Shown: piece after piece, positions 1 through 11,354 of the stretch
Numbering within the stretch: the first letter of the stretch is position 1
How the letters are laid out: every line of letters starts with the position of its first letter
Source: an uncultured Pelagibacteraceae bacterium
GTDB lineage: Bacteria > Pseudomonadota > Alphaproteobacteria > Pelagibacterales > Pelagibacteraceae
NCBI GenBank assembly: GCA_902593405.1
Contig: CACJIB010000007.1
Location: forward strand, 1-46,850
Direction of reading: 5' to 3'
Length of the DNA: 46,850 nucleotides
Position numbers and translations under genes: made by a program
Notes under the pieces: generated by a model
The model's database searches: none
The model's input: only the letters and a program-made list of their open reading frames with translations
What the model was told of the DNA's origin: nothing

Positions 1-1
1 G

Positions 2-700
2 GAATTTCCCAACTTATCAAAATTAGATAAATCACAAAAATATCAAAATATTGATGAGGTAAAATTTGCAAATAACGATTATAAAAATTTTGCCCCCCAT
101 ATAAAAAAATTAATTGATTTTATGAATTCAAATATTTTTGTTGAATTTTTACAGGATTTAACATCAATAAATGAAAAGTTAATTTCAGACACAGAATTAA
201 ACGGTGGTGGACTGCACGAAATAAAATCTGGGGGATATTTGAAGGTGCATACAGATTTTAATAAACACCCCAATTTTGATTTAGATAGAAGAGTAAATAT
301 TTTGATATATCTAAATAAAAATTGGGACAATATTTATGGAGGTGATTTACAATTATGGGATAGAGACATGCAGAAATGTGAAAAAAAAATTTTTCCAATT
401 TTTAATAAAATGGTAATATTTTCAACTAATGATTATAGCAATCATGGACATCCTGATCCTATTAACTGTCCAAAAAATATATCTAGAAAATCAATAGCAT
501 TATATTATTTTTCAAATGGTCGCCCGAAGGAGGATTTAAACCCAGAAAATTTAAAAAATAAAACCTATTTTAAAAATCGTGTAGGTATCAATAATGATAG
601 TAGTTTCAAAAGAGAATATTTAAAAAATTTTTTTAGAAAATTGAAAATATATAATTATTTTAAAAATATTGAAAAAAAATATTTTAGAAAAAAAAAATAA
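2..700 (+). CDS. 2OG-Fe(II) oxygenase, 5' end cut by window
   Basis: The frame is open from base 2 without a stop, so the gene starts outside the window; the ATG at 122 is internal. The visible part is 232 residues. It resembles prolyl-4-hydroxylase-type 2-oxoglutarate/Fe(II) dioxygenases: a GGYLKVHTDFN stretch supplies the His-x-Asp iron ligands, a later HGHP segment the distal His, and an RKSIALYYFS strand the Arg that would bind the 2-oxoglutarate carboxylate. The RRVNILIYLNKNW and YGGDLQLWDRD stretches are typical of the family. The substrate is unknown. Sugar-modifying neighbours suggest modification of a surface glycan or a metabolite, which is inference. The Lys/Phe/Tyr-rich C-terminus ends at a poly-A run. 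Confidence 0.85.
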   Translation, partial: EFPNLSKLDKSQKYQNIDEVKFANNDYKNFAPHIKKLIDFMNSNIFVEFLQDLTSINEKLISDTELNGGGLHEIKSGGYLKVHTDFNKHPNFDLDRRVNILIYLNKNWDNIYGGDLQLWDRDMQKCEKKIFPIFNKMVIFSTNDYSNHGHPDPINCPKNISRKSIALYYFSNGRPKEDLNPENLKNKTYFKNRVGINNDSSFKREYLKNFFRKLKIYNYFKNIEKKYFRKKK

Positions 701-711
701 TAACTATCTTG

Positions 712-1527
712 ATGACCATAAACGAAAATTTAGAAATATACTGTGTAACAAACAAGAGGGTTAAATATTTAGAAAATTTTTTATATAAATTAGCAGCAGT
801 TGGCAAAGATTATTTTCCAGATAATTATTTAAAGTCTAATTTTGACGATAATATTTTTTATAAAGAGCAGTATTATTCAGAGCTTACTTTTCATTATTGG
901 TTTTGGAAAAATAAACTTAAAAAGAATGAGAATAAATGGATAGGTTTTTGCCAAAAAAGACGTTTTTGGATTAACAAAGACTATGAAAATCAAAAAATAA
1001 ATGGTCAAAATTTTAGTAGGATATTTCTTACAAAAGCTCAAAAAGAATGGGAGAAATATGATTCAATCATATGCAAACCTATCAAGATAAATAATGTTAA
1101 AAAGATGAAGCTGATTAAAAAAGGATTATTTTATGTTTTAAAAAAACCATCAATTTTTTTTGATATAAACAAACAGAATATAAAACTGCACTTTGATCTT
1201 CATCATGGCAATGGAAACCTTGAAAAAGCTATTAATCTATTGGATAAAAATGATAAAGATGACTTTTATGAGTACGTAAATTCTAGAACATTTTATAATC
1301 CTCACATCATGTTTATAGCAAAACCTTATGTAATTGATAATTGGTTTAATACTCTTTTTCCATGGCTGCTAAGATGTGAGAGTGTTTTTGGTTTTAAAAA
1401 TCTAAAAGGTTATGAAACAAAAAGAATCTATGCTTATCTGGCTGAGCGGTATTTATCTTTTTGGTTTAAAAAATATTCAAACACTTTAGAATGGCCTTGG
1501 TCAATTTACGAAAACTACGAAAAATAA
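712..1527 (+). CDS. DUF4422-like putative glycosyltransferase
   Basis: This 271-residue protein begins 11 nt after the oxygenase. I chose the ATG at 712 over the TTG one codon earlier. The segment YSELTFHYWFWKN followed by WIGFCQKRRFW matches the pattern of DUF4422 proteins (ELT-x-YW-x-WKN, then IG-x-C-x-x-RR), found in capsule and LPS clusters and thought to be glycosyltransferases. The C-terminal part, with a GYETKRIYAYLAERYLSFW-type stretch, also fits. There is no signal peptide or membrane segment, so it is probably cytoplasmic. The sugar donor and acceptor cannot be read from sequence. The assignment is by motif only. Confidence 0.65.
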   Translation: MTINENLEIYCVTNKRVKYLENFLYKLAAVGKDYFPDNYLKSNFDDNIFYKEQYYSELTFHYWFWKNKLKKNENKWIGFCQKRRFWINKDYENQKINGQNFSRIFLTKAQKEWEKYDSIICKPIKINNVKKMKLIKKGLFYVLKKPSIFFDINKQNIKLHFDLHHGNGNLEKAINLLDKNDKDDFYEYVNSRTFYNPHIMFIAKPYVIDNWFNTLFPWLLRCESVFGFKNLKGYETKRIYAYLAERYLSFWFKKYSNTLEWPWSIYENYEK

Positions 1528-1588
1528 TTAGTATCATTCTAAAAATAAAAAATATAAAAATTAACAGTATATTTAAAAGATTTTTTTG

Positions 1589-2398
1589 ATGAGTAAATTA
1601 AAAACAACCTGGCTTATTTTAAGAAAAGGTGTTGAAAAATACCTTGTAAAAAATTTTAATATATATGTGCCTTCTTCGGCAGGAGATTCTAAAATTTTAG
1701 GATTTCATACAAAAATTTCAATAATAACAATTTTTCCATTATTATCTAGATTATTAAAAATTTTAAATATTAAGAATGAAATAATTAATGCAAATTATTT
1801 TTGTAAACAAAGAAAAAAACTAAAGCAAAGCAAGGTATTGAAAAAATACTTTAATAAATACGGAAGTGATAAATCCTCTATTCATAATTATCATTTAATT
1901 TATGGTTCTTTATTTAAGAAAAATAATAAAGTAAAAAAAATATTAGAAATTGGTCTTGGAACTGATGATGAAAAAATTATTTCTAACATGGGAAGGTATG
2001 GCAAACCCGGTGCATCTGTAAGAGCATTTAGAGATTTTTTTAAAAAAGCACAAATTTATGGCGCAGATATCGATAAAAAAATTCTATTTAAAGAAGACCG
2101 AATAAATACTTTTTATGTTGACCAGTCAAATATCAACAGTTTAGAAACTTTGTTTAGGAAAACAGGAAAAAACTTTGATTTAATAATTGATGATGGTTTG
2201 CATGCACCCTATGCAAATATAAACGTAATTATTACTAGTTTAAATTGTATAAATAAAAATGGATGGATTATAATTGAGGATATACCAATTAAGGCAAAAC
2301 CTATTTGGGAAGTAATTAATTTTTTAATAAGTTTTAAATATAATTGCAAGTTAATTAAAACAAAATCTACTTACGTTTTTTTAATAAACAAAAAATGA
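1589..2398 (+). CDS. class I SAM-dependent methyltransferase
   Basis: The protein has 269 residues from the ATG at 1589; a TTG lies one codon upstream. The first ~80 residues are basic and unassigned. A Rossmann-type methyltransferase follows, with motif I ILEIGLGT near residue 120, an acidic strand end (YGADID) and FDLIIDDGLHA as the motif IV region, then GWIIIEDI. It would transfer a methyl group from S-adenosylmethionine, perhaps to a sugar given its neighbours, but the substrate is inferred from context alone. The stop overlaps the next start by 4 nt (ATGA), so the two genes are translationally coupled. Confidence 0.75.
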   Translation: MSKLKTTWLILRKGVEKYLVKNFNIYVPSSAGDSKILGFHTKISIITIFPLLSRLLKILNIKNEIINANYFCKQRKKLKQSKVLKKYFNKYGSDKSSIHNYHLIYGSLFKKNNKVKKILEIGLGTDDEKIISNMGRYGKPGASVRAFRDFFKKAQIYGADIDKKILFKEDRINTFYVDQSNINSLETLFRKTGKNFDLIIDDGLHAPYANINVIITSLNCINKNGWIIIEDIPIKAKPIWEVINFLISFKYNCKLIKTKSTYVFLINKK

Positions 2399-3372
2399 AT
2401 ATACTTATTACAGGTGGTGCGGGATATATAGGAAGTCATTTAGTTGAAGAATTATCAAAAAAAAATAAAATTATAGTAATAGACAATTTATCTACAGGAT
2501 TTAAAAAGCTAATATTTAAAAAAATCAAATTTTATAAATTAGACATAAGAAACACGAATAAATTAAAAAACATTATTTACAGAGAAAAAATTGATACAAT
2601 TATACATCTAGCAGCCAAGCTAAGTTTACAAGAGTCTCAAAGGAAGCTTAAACAATATAAAAGTGTCAATATTGATGGGACAAAAAGTATTTTAGAGGCA
2701 ATAAAAGTTTCTAATGTTAAAAGATTAATTTTTTCATCTACTGCAGCTGTTTACAGTGGAAATAAAAATGTATCTTGTTCTGAAAAATTAAAACCACAAC
2801 CAACAAATGTTTATGGACAAACCAAATATGCTGCTGAAAATTTAATTAGAAGTTTTTCAAAACAAAATCGTTTAAAATCAGTAATATTAAGGTATTTTAA
2901 TGTGGTTGGAGCAAGCAAATCAGGTAAAATAGGCCCTATTAAGGATTACAATCAATTATTTAAAATTTTATCGAAAGTAACCCTAAAAAAAAAATCAATC
3001 ATAACTGTTTATGGTAAAAACCATAAAACAAAAGATGGAAGCTGTATAAGAGATTTTATAGATATAAATGATATTGTAGATATTCATACTTCAATTTTAA
3101 AAAAATTTCATAAATTAAAAAATATTGAAACTCTAAATTGCGGTTATGGTCAAGGAATTTCAGTTTTAAAAGTTATCAAAACATTTTCACAAATATCAAA
3201 AAAAAATATTAAAATTAAATTTGTTAAGAAAAGATCAAATGAAATTTCAAACGTATTTGCACAAAATAACAAAATTAAAAAAATACTTAATTGGCAAGCA
3301 AAATACCAAGACTTAAATTTAATTGTAAACAGATGTCTTAAATGGGAAAAAAAAATTACTTATGGAAGGTAA
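2395..3372 (+). CDS. galE: NAD-dependent epimerase, UDP-glucose 4-epimerase type
   Basis: This is an extended short-chain dehydrogenase/reductase of 325 residues. The N-terminus has the dinucleotide-binding GGAGYIGSH glycine motif (residues 7-15), then DNLSTG, a segment with HLAAKLSLQES, a catalytic Ser/Thr in FSSTAAVYS and the Tyr-x-x-x-Lys pair in YGQTKYAAE. The C-terminal part has the RDFIDINDIVDIH and LNCGYGQGISVL stretches typical of GalE. It would interconvert UDP-glucose and UDP-galactose or a related pair to supply surface polysaccharide synthesis. GalE proteins differ in sugar specificity, so the exact substrate is uncertain. It overlaps the methyltransferase by 4 nt and the next gene by 11 nt. 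Confidence 0.8.
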   Translation: MNILITGGAGYIGSHLVEELSKKNKIIVIDNLSTGFKKLIFKKIKFYKLDIRNTNKLKNIIYREKIDTIIHLAAKLSLQESQRKLKQYKSVNIDGTKSILEAIKVSNVKRLIFSSTAAVYSGNKNVSCSEKLKPQPTNVYGQTKYAAENLIRSFSKQNRLKSVILRYFNVVGASKSGKIGPIKDYNQLFKILSKVTLKKKSIITVYGKNHKTKDGSCIRDFIDINDIVDIHTSILKKFHKLKNIETLNCGYGQGISVLKVIKTFSQISKKNIKIKFVKKRSNEISNVFAQNNKIKKILNWQAKYQDLNLIVNRCLKWEKKITYGR

Positions 3373-4234
3373 TAAAAAAATAATATTAGTATCTTTTGCA
3401 ACAACTGATTTAAAAAGAAGCATTAAAAGATTTGAAACTCAAGCTATGAAATCAAATTTTTATAAAAAGATATATATTTTCACTCCAGATAATCTTCCAG
3501 ATCATATCAACAAAAAATTAAATCGCTTAATTAAAAAAGGAAAAAAAAGAGGTTATGGTTATTGGTATTGGAAACCATTAATTTTGATGGAATTAATGCA
3601 AAGGATTAATGAAAGCGAGATTATACAATATTTAGATATTGGATTTCATATAAATGATTTATCAAAAGAAAAGTTTATAGAATATTACGATATAATCGAG
3701 GATAGCAAAAAGTGGTTATTGCCATTTCAGTATAAAAACATGGATAAAATAAATATTGAAAAAATTAATTTTCCTAGAAGAGAAGAATTCAAGTATACAA
3801 AAGGAGATATTTTTGAATTTTTTAATTGTATTAACATTAAAGAAATTACTCATTCACCACAATTCTCGGCAGGAAATATTTTAATAAAAAAACATGAAAA
3901 ATCTTTATCCTTTTTAAAAGATTGGATTAAAGTTTTTGAAGAAAAGTTCGAAATAGTTGATGATTCACCTTCCAGAATAAAAAATTTTCCTGGTTTTATT
4001 GAGAATAGACATGATCAAAGTATATATTCAATATTATGTAAAAAAAATTTTTTAGAATCATTATCCGCATATGAATTTGATTGGGCTATGATTAATAATC
4101 AAAGAACATGGTCTCACAATTTTAACTACCCTTTTTTGGCTAAAAGGGACTTAAAGTATAATTTCTTTAAAAGATTTGTTAATAGACAAATAAAAAATTT
4201 TAAAAGAAAAAAAAATTTTTTCTTTGGAAGTTAG
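3362..4234 (+). CDS. glycosyltransferase-like protein, function not recognised
   Basis: I do not recognise a named family for this 290-residue protein. The segment [17 protein letters not shown], followed by IIQYLDIG, resembles a pattern in uncharacterised proteins of capsule and LPS clusters, where the second motif looks like a DxD-type metal site of a GT-A fold (here LDIG, with one Asp). A later [13 protein letters not shown] segment and a DQSIYSILC segment fit an acceptor or catalytic region. There is no signal peptide. The gene overlaps the epimerase by 11 nt and ends two bases before tRNA-Ser, so it closes the polysaccharide block. The C-terminus is a Lys/Phe-rich tail. Confidence 0.6.
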   Translation: MEGNKKIILVSFATTDLKRSIKRFETQAMKSNFYKKIYIFTPDNLPDHINKKLNRLIKKGKKRGYGYWYWKPLILMELMQRINESEIIQYLDIGFHINDLSKEKFIEYYDIIEDSKKWLLPFQYKNMDKINIEKINFPRREEFKYTKGDIFEFFNCINIKEITHSPQFSAGNILIKKHEKSLSFLKDWIKVFEEKFEIVDDSPSRIKNFPGFIENRHDQSIYSILCKKNFLESLSAYEFDWAMINNQRTWSHNFNYPFLAKRDLKYNFFKRFVNRQIKNFKRKKNFFFGS

Positions 4235-4236
4235 CT

Positions 4237-4326
4237 GGAGAGGTGGCCGAGTGGTTGAAGGCGCACGCTTGGAAAGCGTGTAAAGGAGCAATTCTTTCAT
4301 GGGTTCGAATCCCATTCTCTCCACCA
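4237..4326 (+). tRNA. tRNA-Ser (GGA)
   Basis: A 90-nt class II tRNA with a long variable arm. The acceptor GGAGAGG pairs with TCTCTCC, followed by discriminator A and an encoded CCA. The anticodon loop TTGGAAA gives anticodon GGA, which reads UCC/UCU. The T-arm has the canonical TTCGAAT loop. It separates the polysaccharide genes from the core block that starts with gyrB. tRNA genes are common boundaries of variable islands, but I see no repeat of its 3' end inside the window. Confidence 0.95.
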
Positions 4327-4387
4327 TTAAATTAGCCTTATTTTTCAAGGTAAATTTGAGTATTTTACATTTAGTTTGAAAAGATAA

Positions 4388-6506
<2,119 letters not shown>

Positions 6507-6508
6507 AA

Positions 6509-7789
6509 ATGAAGTTCTTTGAAACTTCAAAATATCATTCTTTTAAAAAATCAACTTATATAACCCTTAGATGGATTGGAATTTTTGGACAACTAATTGC
6601 AGTAAATTTTGTATATTTATTTGTAAATTCTAGTTTTGATTTTATTACTTCAAATATAGTTATTTTTTTAGGAATATTAAGTAATTTATATTTAATTTTT
6701 ATTTATAAAAAAACACAATTATCAGATAGATCTGCTTTTATCTTCTTGTTTATAGATATTTTGCAATTAGGTGTTCTTCTTTATTTGTCAGGGGGAATAA
6801 CTAATCCATTTGTAATCTTTATATTAATACCAAGTGTTTTTTCCTCATCAAATTTAAGCTTAAGAACTAATACTTTGTTAGTAATGTTAACAATAATTAT
6901 AATCGTATTTTTAACTTTTAATTATCAAGATTTGCCAATTAATTTAAATAGTGATTTTCATAACAATCATTATTTTTATTACTCTATCCCAGTTTCTTTG
7001 ATTATCGCTTTAGTATTTTTAAATTATTTTGCAATGACGTTTGGTGCACAATCTAGATTAAGAAAAGAGGCATTAGGAAAAATGGAAGAGGTAATGGCTA
7101 AAGAACATGAGCTTTTATCTTTGGGTGGGCAAGCTGCTGCAGCTGCACATTCTTTAGGTACACCACTTTCCACAATAACAATAATTGCACATGATTTAAT
7201 GAAACAATTTAAAGGTCAAAAAGATTTGGAGAAAGATATAGAGTTATTAAATAGCCAAGTCGAGCGATGTAATGAAATTTTAAAGAGATTAACTTTAAAT
7301 CCTGTGGAGGAAGATGAATTTATTGATAAAGATATTAACGTTCGAGATTATTTGTATGAAATTATCTCTTCATTTAAGGAAATAAGTAAAAAGGAATTTG
7401 TTTTCAATTTTGATCAAGATTCAAACCCAAAAAAAATAAGTAAATCTATTGAAGTAGTTTATGGATTAAGAAACTTTATAGGAAATGCAAACAAATTTGC
7501 TAAAAATTCTATTTTTATTAATTTAAAAAGTGACAGTGAATTTACAGAGATCACAGTAGAAGATGATGGTAATGGTTATCCACGAGATATTATATCAAAA
7601 ATTGGAGAACCATATTTAAAATCAAATTATTCAAAAGATAGGTCTAAAGAGGGTTTAGGATTAGGGTTGTTTATTGGAAAAACTTTACTAGAAAAAAATT
7701 TTGCATCAGTCAATTGTAGAAATTCGAAAACACGTAGTGGTGCTGAAGTTATTATTAGATGGAAGAATAAAGAATTATTTAATATTTAA
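6509..7789 (+). CDS. regB: RegB/PrrB-type membrane sensor histidine kinase
   Basis: This 426-residue redox-sensing kinase starts 2 nt after gyrB. About six membrane segments occupy residues 20-185, including LSGGITNPF, which matches the GGxxNPF quinone-binding motif of RegB/PrrB. The H-box reads [15 protein letters not shown] with phospho-acceptor His214, and Cys254 in [12 protein letters not shown] corresponds to the redox-active Cys of RegB. The ATPase part has an N-box ([10 protein letters not shown]), DDGNG and [15 protein letters not shown]. In RegB proteins the H-box His is followed by Glu; here it is Ser. The usual N-box Glu (ENA) is Gly. RegB normally phosphorylates RegA to adjust respiratory and carbon genes to redox state; no regA is in the window. 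The gene converges on cobT with a 4-nt overlap. Confidence 0.88.
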   Translation: MKFFETSKYHSFKKSTYITLRWIGIFGQLIAVNFVYLFVNSSFDFITSNIVIFLGILSNLYLIFIYKKTQLSDRSAFIFLFIDILQLGVLLYLSGGITNPFVIFILIPSVFSSSNLSLRTNTLLVMLTIIIIVFLTFNYQDLPINLNSDFHNNHYFYYSIPVSLIIALVFLNYFAMTFGAQSRLRKEALGKMEEVMAKEHELLSLGGQAAAAAHSLGTPLSTITIIAHDLMKQFKGQKDLEKDIELLNSQVERCNEILKRLTLNPVEEDEFIDKDINVRDYLYEIISSFKEISKKEFVFNFDQDSNPKKISKSIEVVYGLRNFIGNANKFAKNSIFINLKSDSEFTEITVEDDGNGYPRDIISKIGEPYLKSNYSKDRSKEGLGLGLFIGKTLLEKNFASVNCRNSKTRSGAEVIIRWKNKELFNI

Positions 7790-9585
7790 TGGTATTTGTT
7801 CTTTGTTTCAAATAATGAGCTTAATTGAGAAATCATAACATCACCTAATTCATTTACGTCAGTAATTTTAATAGCTTTATTGTAATATCTTGAAACATCG
7901 TGACCAATTCCTATAGCCAAAACTTCAATATCCGATTTATTTTCAATAAATTTTACAATCTTTTTTAAATGTTTTTCCAAAAAATCACCTGAATTTACAG
8001 AAAGAGTTGAGTCATCTACAGGGGCTCCATCAGAAATAACCATTAATATTTTTCTTTCTTCTTTTCTCTTTTTTATTCTGTTATAGGCCCACGATATAGC
8101 TTCTCCATCGATATTCTCTTTGAGCAATCCTTCTTTAAGCATTAGCCCTAAATTATTTTTTGCCTGTCTCCAATGGGTATCTGCTCCTTTGTAAATTATA
8201 TGTCTCAGGTCGTTCAATCTTCCTGGTGTTTTAGGTTTAGAATTTTTGGTCCATAATTCTCTACTTTGTCCACCCTTCCAATTTTTAGTTGTGAAACCTA
8301 AAATTTCAACTTTTACAGAGCACCTTTCTAGCGTTCTGGATAAAATATCTGCACAAATAGCCGCAATGGTGATTGGTCTTCCTCTCATGGATCCAGAATT
8401 ATCAATGAGTAGAGTCACTACTGTATCTTTAAAATCTAAATCTTTTTCTTTTTTGAATGACAAAGAATTATATGGATCCATAATAATTCTTGGAAGTTTT
8501 GAACTGTCTAATAATCCCTCCTCTAAATCAAATTCCCATGCTCTATTTTGTTTTGCAAGCAATTGTCTTTGAAGTTTATTAGCAAGTTTTGTTATAATAT
8601 CTTGAAAGCCTATTAATTGTTGATCTAAATTTTTTCTTAGTTTTGTTGCTTCATCTGCATTTTCTAGATTTTCAGCTTTTACAACTTCATCAAACTGAGT
8701 TGTAAATATTTTATAATCTAAATTCATATTATCTATTTTTTTTTGAGCTACTTGTTCTTTACTTTGTTCATCTGACTCTGTGTCAGATAACTGTTCGTCA
8801 AAGTTAAATTCGTCAACACTAAAATCAGCATCTAATGAAGCCTCAGATACATTTTCATCTTTTTCATCTTTATTATCTTCTTTGTCATTATTTTCATCTT
8901 CATTTGATGGATTATCCTGTCCTTGATCTTGATTTTCTTCTTTTTTTTCATCCTCATCTTCACTTTGAAAAATATCCATTTCTTCCAATATTTCTGAAAA
9001 CTTTGAACTATAAATGTTTTGATCTTCAAGATTTTTAATTAAAAATTCTTTATGTTTTTCTATAGCTTCCTCAAAGTCTTTTTCCCAAAAATTAAGCATT
9101 TTTGTTGTTAGAGGATTTAGCTTAATTTTATGAAAATTCTTAAGCATATATAGCTCGAATGCTTCTGATACAGATACATCTTCTTTAGTTTTTAATTGAT
9201 CTTTGCGTTTACGATTAATTATTTGATGATAATTTTCTTGAAAATTTTTCTCAATTCCTTTTAACATTTTTCCTCCCAGAGTCTCATAACGTATTTTTTC
9301 AGCTATATTATAAAGAGATCTAGAAGATGTATTTGAGGGAAGGTTTTTTTTGTAAATTATTTCATTACAAAATTTTTTTTTCAAAGCAGAGGAGTCTGTT
9401 TCTGCACGTAATCTTATAAAATCAGCTGGACTAGTTAAATTATCAATCTCTAGAAAATTAAATTCTTTTATTTTTTTTTCTTCAGAATTTGTTTTTTTTA
9501 CATCAAAATCATCAGCAATTACTTTTGCTGTAGAAGTTAAAGCAATTTTGAATTTTTCTTTTAAATTATTTTCTTTAGTGCTCAT
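7786..9585 (-). CDS. cobT: CobT-like VWA protein (cobaltochelatase CobT family)
   Basis: 599 residues. The N-terminal half is helical and charged, residues 201-280 are a strongly acidic low-complexity linker, and the C-terminus is a von Willebrand factor A domain with an intact MIDAS motif DNSGS at 395-399. In cobalamin-making bacteria CobT works with CobS and CobN to insert cobalt. Here only CobS is adjacent, with its stop sharing one base with this start (TAATG), and no other cobalamin gene is in the window. SAR11 is generally held to lack de novo B12 synthesis, so a different MoxR/VWA-type remodelling role is likely (inference). Family membership is firm and the function is open. Confidence 0.88.
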   Translation of the reverse strand: MSTKENNLKEKFKIALTSTAKVIADDFDVKKTNSEEKKIKEFNFLEIDNLTSPADFIRLRAETDSSALKKKFCNEIIYKKNLPSNTSSRSLYNIAEKIRYETLGGKMLKGIEKNFQENYHQIINRKRKDQLKTKEDVSVSEAFELYMLKNFHKIKLNPLTTKMLNFWEKDFEEAIEKHKEFLIKNLEDQNIYSSKFSEILEEMDIFQSEDEDEKKEENQDQGQDNPSNEDENNDKEDNKDEKDENVSEASLDADFSVDEFNFDEQLSDTESDEQSKEQVAQKKIDNMNLDYKIFTTQFDEVVKAENLENADEATKLRKNLDQQLIGFQDIITKLANKLQRQLLAKQNRAWEFDLEEGLLDSSKLPRIIMDPYNSLSFKKEKDLDFKDTVVTLLIDNSGSMRGRPITIAAICADILSRTLERCSVKVEILGFTTKNWKGGQSRELWTKNSKPKTPGRLNDLRHIIYKGADTHWRQAKNNLGLMLKEGLLKENIDGEAISWAYNRIKKRKEERKILMVISDGAPVDDSTLSVNSGDFLEKHLKKIVKFIENKSDIEVLAIGIGHDVSRYYNKAIKITDVNELGDVMISQLSSLFETKNKYH

Positions 9586-10559
9586 TAGATTTGAATATTA
9601 ATCAAAGATTCTGGCAACTCTTCGCCAAAACATCTTTGATAATATTCTGCGATAGTATTTTTTTCAATATCATCACATTTATTAAGAAAAGTTACTCTAA
9701 AAGCGTAACCAGTGTCTTTAAATATCTCTGCATTTTCTGCCCAATGTAACACCGTTCTTGGGCTCATCACTGTTGAAATATCTCCTGCAATAAATCCTTT
9801 ACGCGTTAAAGATGCTACTTTTATCATGTTAGCAACCTTTTCTTTTCCCTTTGCGTTATTTAAGTTTTTATTTTTAGACAAAACAATATCCATTTCTCTA
9901 TCTAGGCCAAGATAGTTTAAAGTTGTAACAATATTCCATCTATCCATCTGACCTTGGTTAATTTGCTGTGTACCATGATAAAGACCTGTCGTATCACCAA
10001 GTCCAACGGTATTTGAAGTAGCAAATAGTCTAAAAAATTTATTTTGTTTAATTACTTTGTTTTTATCTAGTAATGTAAAATTTCCCTCAGCTTCTAAAAC
10101 TCTTTGAATTACAAACATTACATCAGGTCTACCAGCATCATATTCATCAAAAACAAGTGCAACTGGATTTTGTATAGACCATGGTAAAATTCCCTCATTA
10201 AATTGAGTTACTTGTTTGCCATCTTTAAGAACAATCGCGTCTTTTCCAATCAAATCAATTCTACTTACATGACTATCTAAATTTACACGGATGCAAGGCC
10301 AATTTAATCTTGCAGCAATTTGCTCAATGTGGGTAGATTTACCAGTGCCATGATATCCTTGAACTAAAACTCTCTTATTATAAGCAAATCCTGAAATAAT
10401 GGCTAAAGTAGTATCTCTATCGAACTTGTAGTTTTTATCAATTTCAGGAACATATTCATTCTTTTTTGAAAATGCGTCTACTTCCATTTCTGAATCAATT
10501 CCAAAAGTCTGTTTTAATGAAACTTTAATATCCGGTTCTGTGTTAAGATTTGGTGTCAA
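9585..10559 (-). CDS. cobS: CobS-like MoxR-family AAA+ ATPase
   Basis: A 324-residue AAA+ ATPase of the CobS/MoxR group. Walker A is GYHGTGKST (residues 68-76) and Walker B is [10 protein letters not shown] (around 134-143). A sensor-like [14 protein letters not shown] follows. Such ATPases form hexamers that act on a partner with a VWA domain, here CobT directly downstream. I place the start at TTG 10559. An in-frame stop lies close upstream and no ATG comes before the conserved [13 protein letters not shown] beginning. The start overlaps the end of the J-domain gene by 17 nt. The three genes form one translational unit. Confidence 0.9.
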   Translation of the reverse strand: MTPNLNTEPDIKVSLKQTFGIDSEMEVDAFSKKNEYVPEIDKNYKFDRDTTLAIISGFAYNKRVLVQGYHGTGKSTHIEQIAARLNWPCIRVNLDSHVSRIDLIGKDAIVLKDGKQVTQFNEGILPWSIQNPVALVFDEYDAGRPDVMFVIQRVLEAEGNFTLLDKNKVIKQNKFFRLFATSNTVGLGDTTGLYHGTQQINQGQMDRWNIVTTLNYLGLDREMDIVLSKNKNLNNAKGKEKVANMIKVASLTRKGFIAGDISTVMSPRTVLHWAENAEIFKDTGYAFRVTFLNKCDDIEKNTIAEYYQRCFGEELPESLINIQI

Positions 10560-11076
10560 TTTTTTCTCTATAGGTATTTTTTAATTGAGTGTAAGCCAAT
10601 GTTATAAGTTTAAGTTTTTCCTCGTATTTTTTATTTCCAGAATTCATATCAGGGTGAAATTTTTTCACAAGTAATTTGAATTTATCTTGTATTTTCTTCC
10701 ACTTTAAACCCACAGAAACCCCCAATATTCCAAAAGCTTTTATATCTTTATGATCGAATTTAAATTGACGCATATGATTATAATCTCCATTTATTTTTTC
10801 TTTATCTAACTCATCTCTCAAAGTTGTATTCCATAAAACTTTGAAAAAATTATCTGAAGAGCTAAAGCTTTGCGTGGGTTTGTGCCAAGTCATGTCAGAT
10901 TTTAAAAAATTCATTACTTGGTCATCATTCATTCCTGAAAAATAGTTCCAATTTTTATTAAATTCTTTTACATGCTCAAGACAGAGCATTCTAAATTTTC
11001 TGCTATTATCTTTTTCAACTGGTGCCTTATATTCACCTATTTCATTACAATTATTCCAGTCACAAATATTTTTCAT
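10543..11076 (-). CDS. J-domain (DnaJ-like) protein linked to cobST
   Basis: 177 residues from the ATG at 11076; an upstream ATG at 11091 would add five residues. The N-terminus has a small Cys-containing segment ([15 protein letters not shown], then [20 protein letters not shown]). The C-terminus is a J domain with helix II, the HPD tripeptide ([11 protein letters not shown]) and a following helix ([15 protein letters not shown]). The HPD loop stimulates DnaK-type Hsp70 ATPases. Having the J domain at the C-terminus upstream of cobS-cobT is a recurrent alphaproteobacterial arrangement (from memory). It may bring Hsp70 to the CobST machine, which is inference. It is divergent from bolA with under 20 nt between the starts. 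Confidence 0.85.
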   Translation of the reverse strand: MKNICDWNNCNEIGEYKAPVEKDNSRKFRMLCLEHVKEFNKNWNYFSGMNDDQVMNFLKSDMTWHKPTQSFSSSDNFFKVLWNTTLRDELDKEKINGDYNHMRQFKFDHKDIKAFGILGVSVGLKWKKIQDKFKLLVKKFHPDMNSGNKKYEEKLKLITLAYTQLKNTYREKIDTKS

Positions 11077-11093
11077 GATATATAATAACATAT

Positions 11094-11354
11094 ATGGATA
11101 TAAATGAGTTAATTACAATTGTAAAAAATAAATTATTAAATCAAATAAATATTGAAAGCATAAATATTGAAGATAAATCTTTTCTTCATAAAAATCATAA
11201 AGGAAATCAAGAAGGAAAATATCATTTAAAATTAATTATCGTTTCTCAAGAACTAAAAAAAATGAATAAAATTGATAGTAATAAAAAAATTTACAAGATT
11301 TTAGATCAAGAATTAAAAGAATTTATTCACTCAATCCAAATTTTAATTAGTTAA
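11094..11354 (+). CDS. bolA: BolA-family protein
   Basis: An 86-residue BolA-like protein. The INIEDKSFLHKNHKGN segment corresponds to the family's V-x-D-x-S-x-x-H-x-GH region, followed by KYHLKLIIVSQEL, KIYKILDQELKEFIHSIQI and a short tail. BolA proteins bind [2Fe-2S] clusters together with monothiol glutaredoxins and act in iron-sulphur trafficking or stress regulation. The gene is divergent from the J-domain gene, and its 3' end overlaps aroB by 12 nt. The intergenic space is too small for a separate promoter, which must lie within the opposite gene. Confidence 0.85.
   Translation: MDINELITIVKNKLLNQINIESINIEDKSFLHKNHKGNQEGKYHLKLIIVSQELKKMNKIDSNKKIYKILDQELKEFIHSIQILIS

Noticed and set aside
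4327..4345. CCTT/AAGG inverted repeat after tRNA-Ser
   Set aside because: Only 4 bp of stem and no T run; too weak to call a terminator.
8832..9038. Overlapping frames across the acidic linker of cobT on both strands
   Set aside because: They arise from the Asp/Glu-rich repeat composition of cobT (GAT/GAA repeats) and have no motifs of their own.
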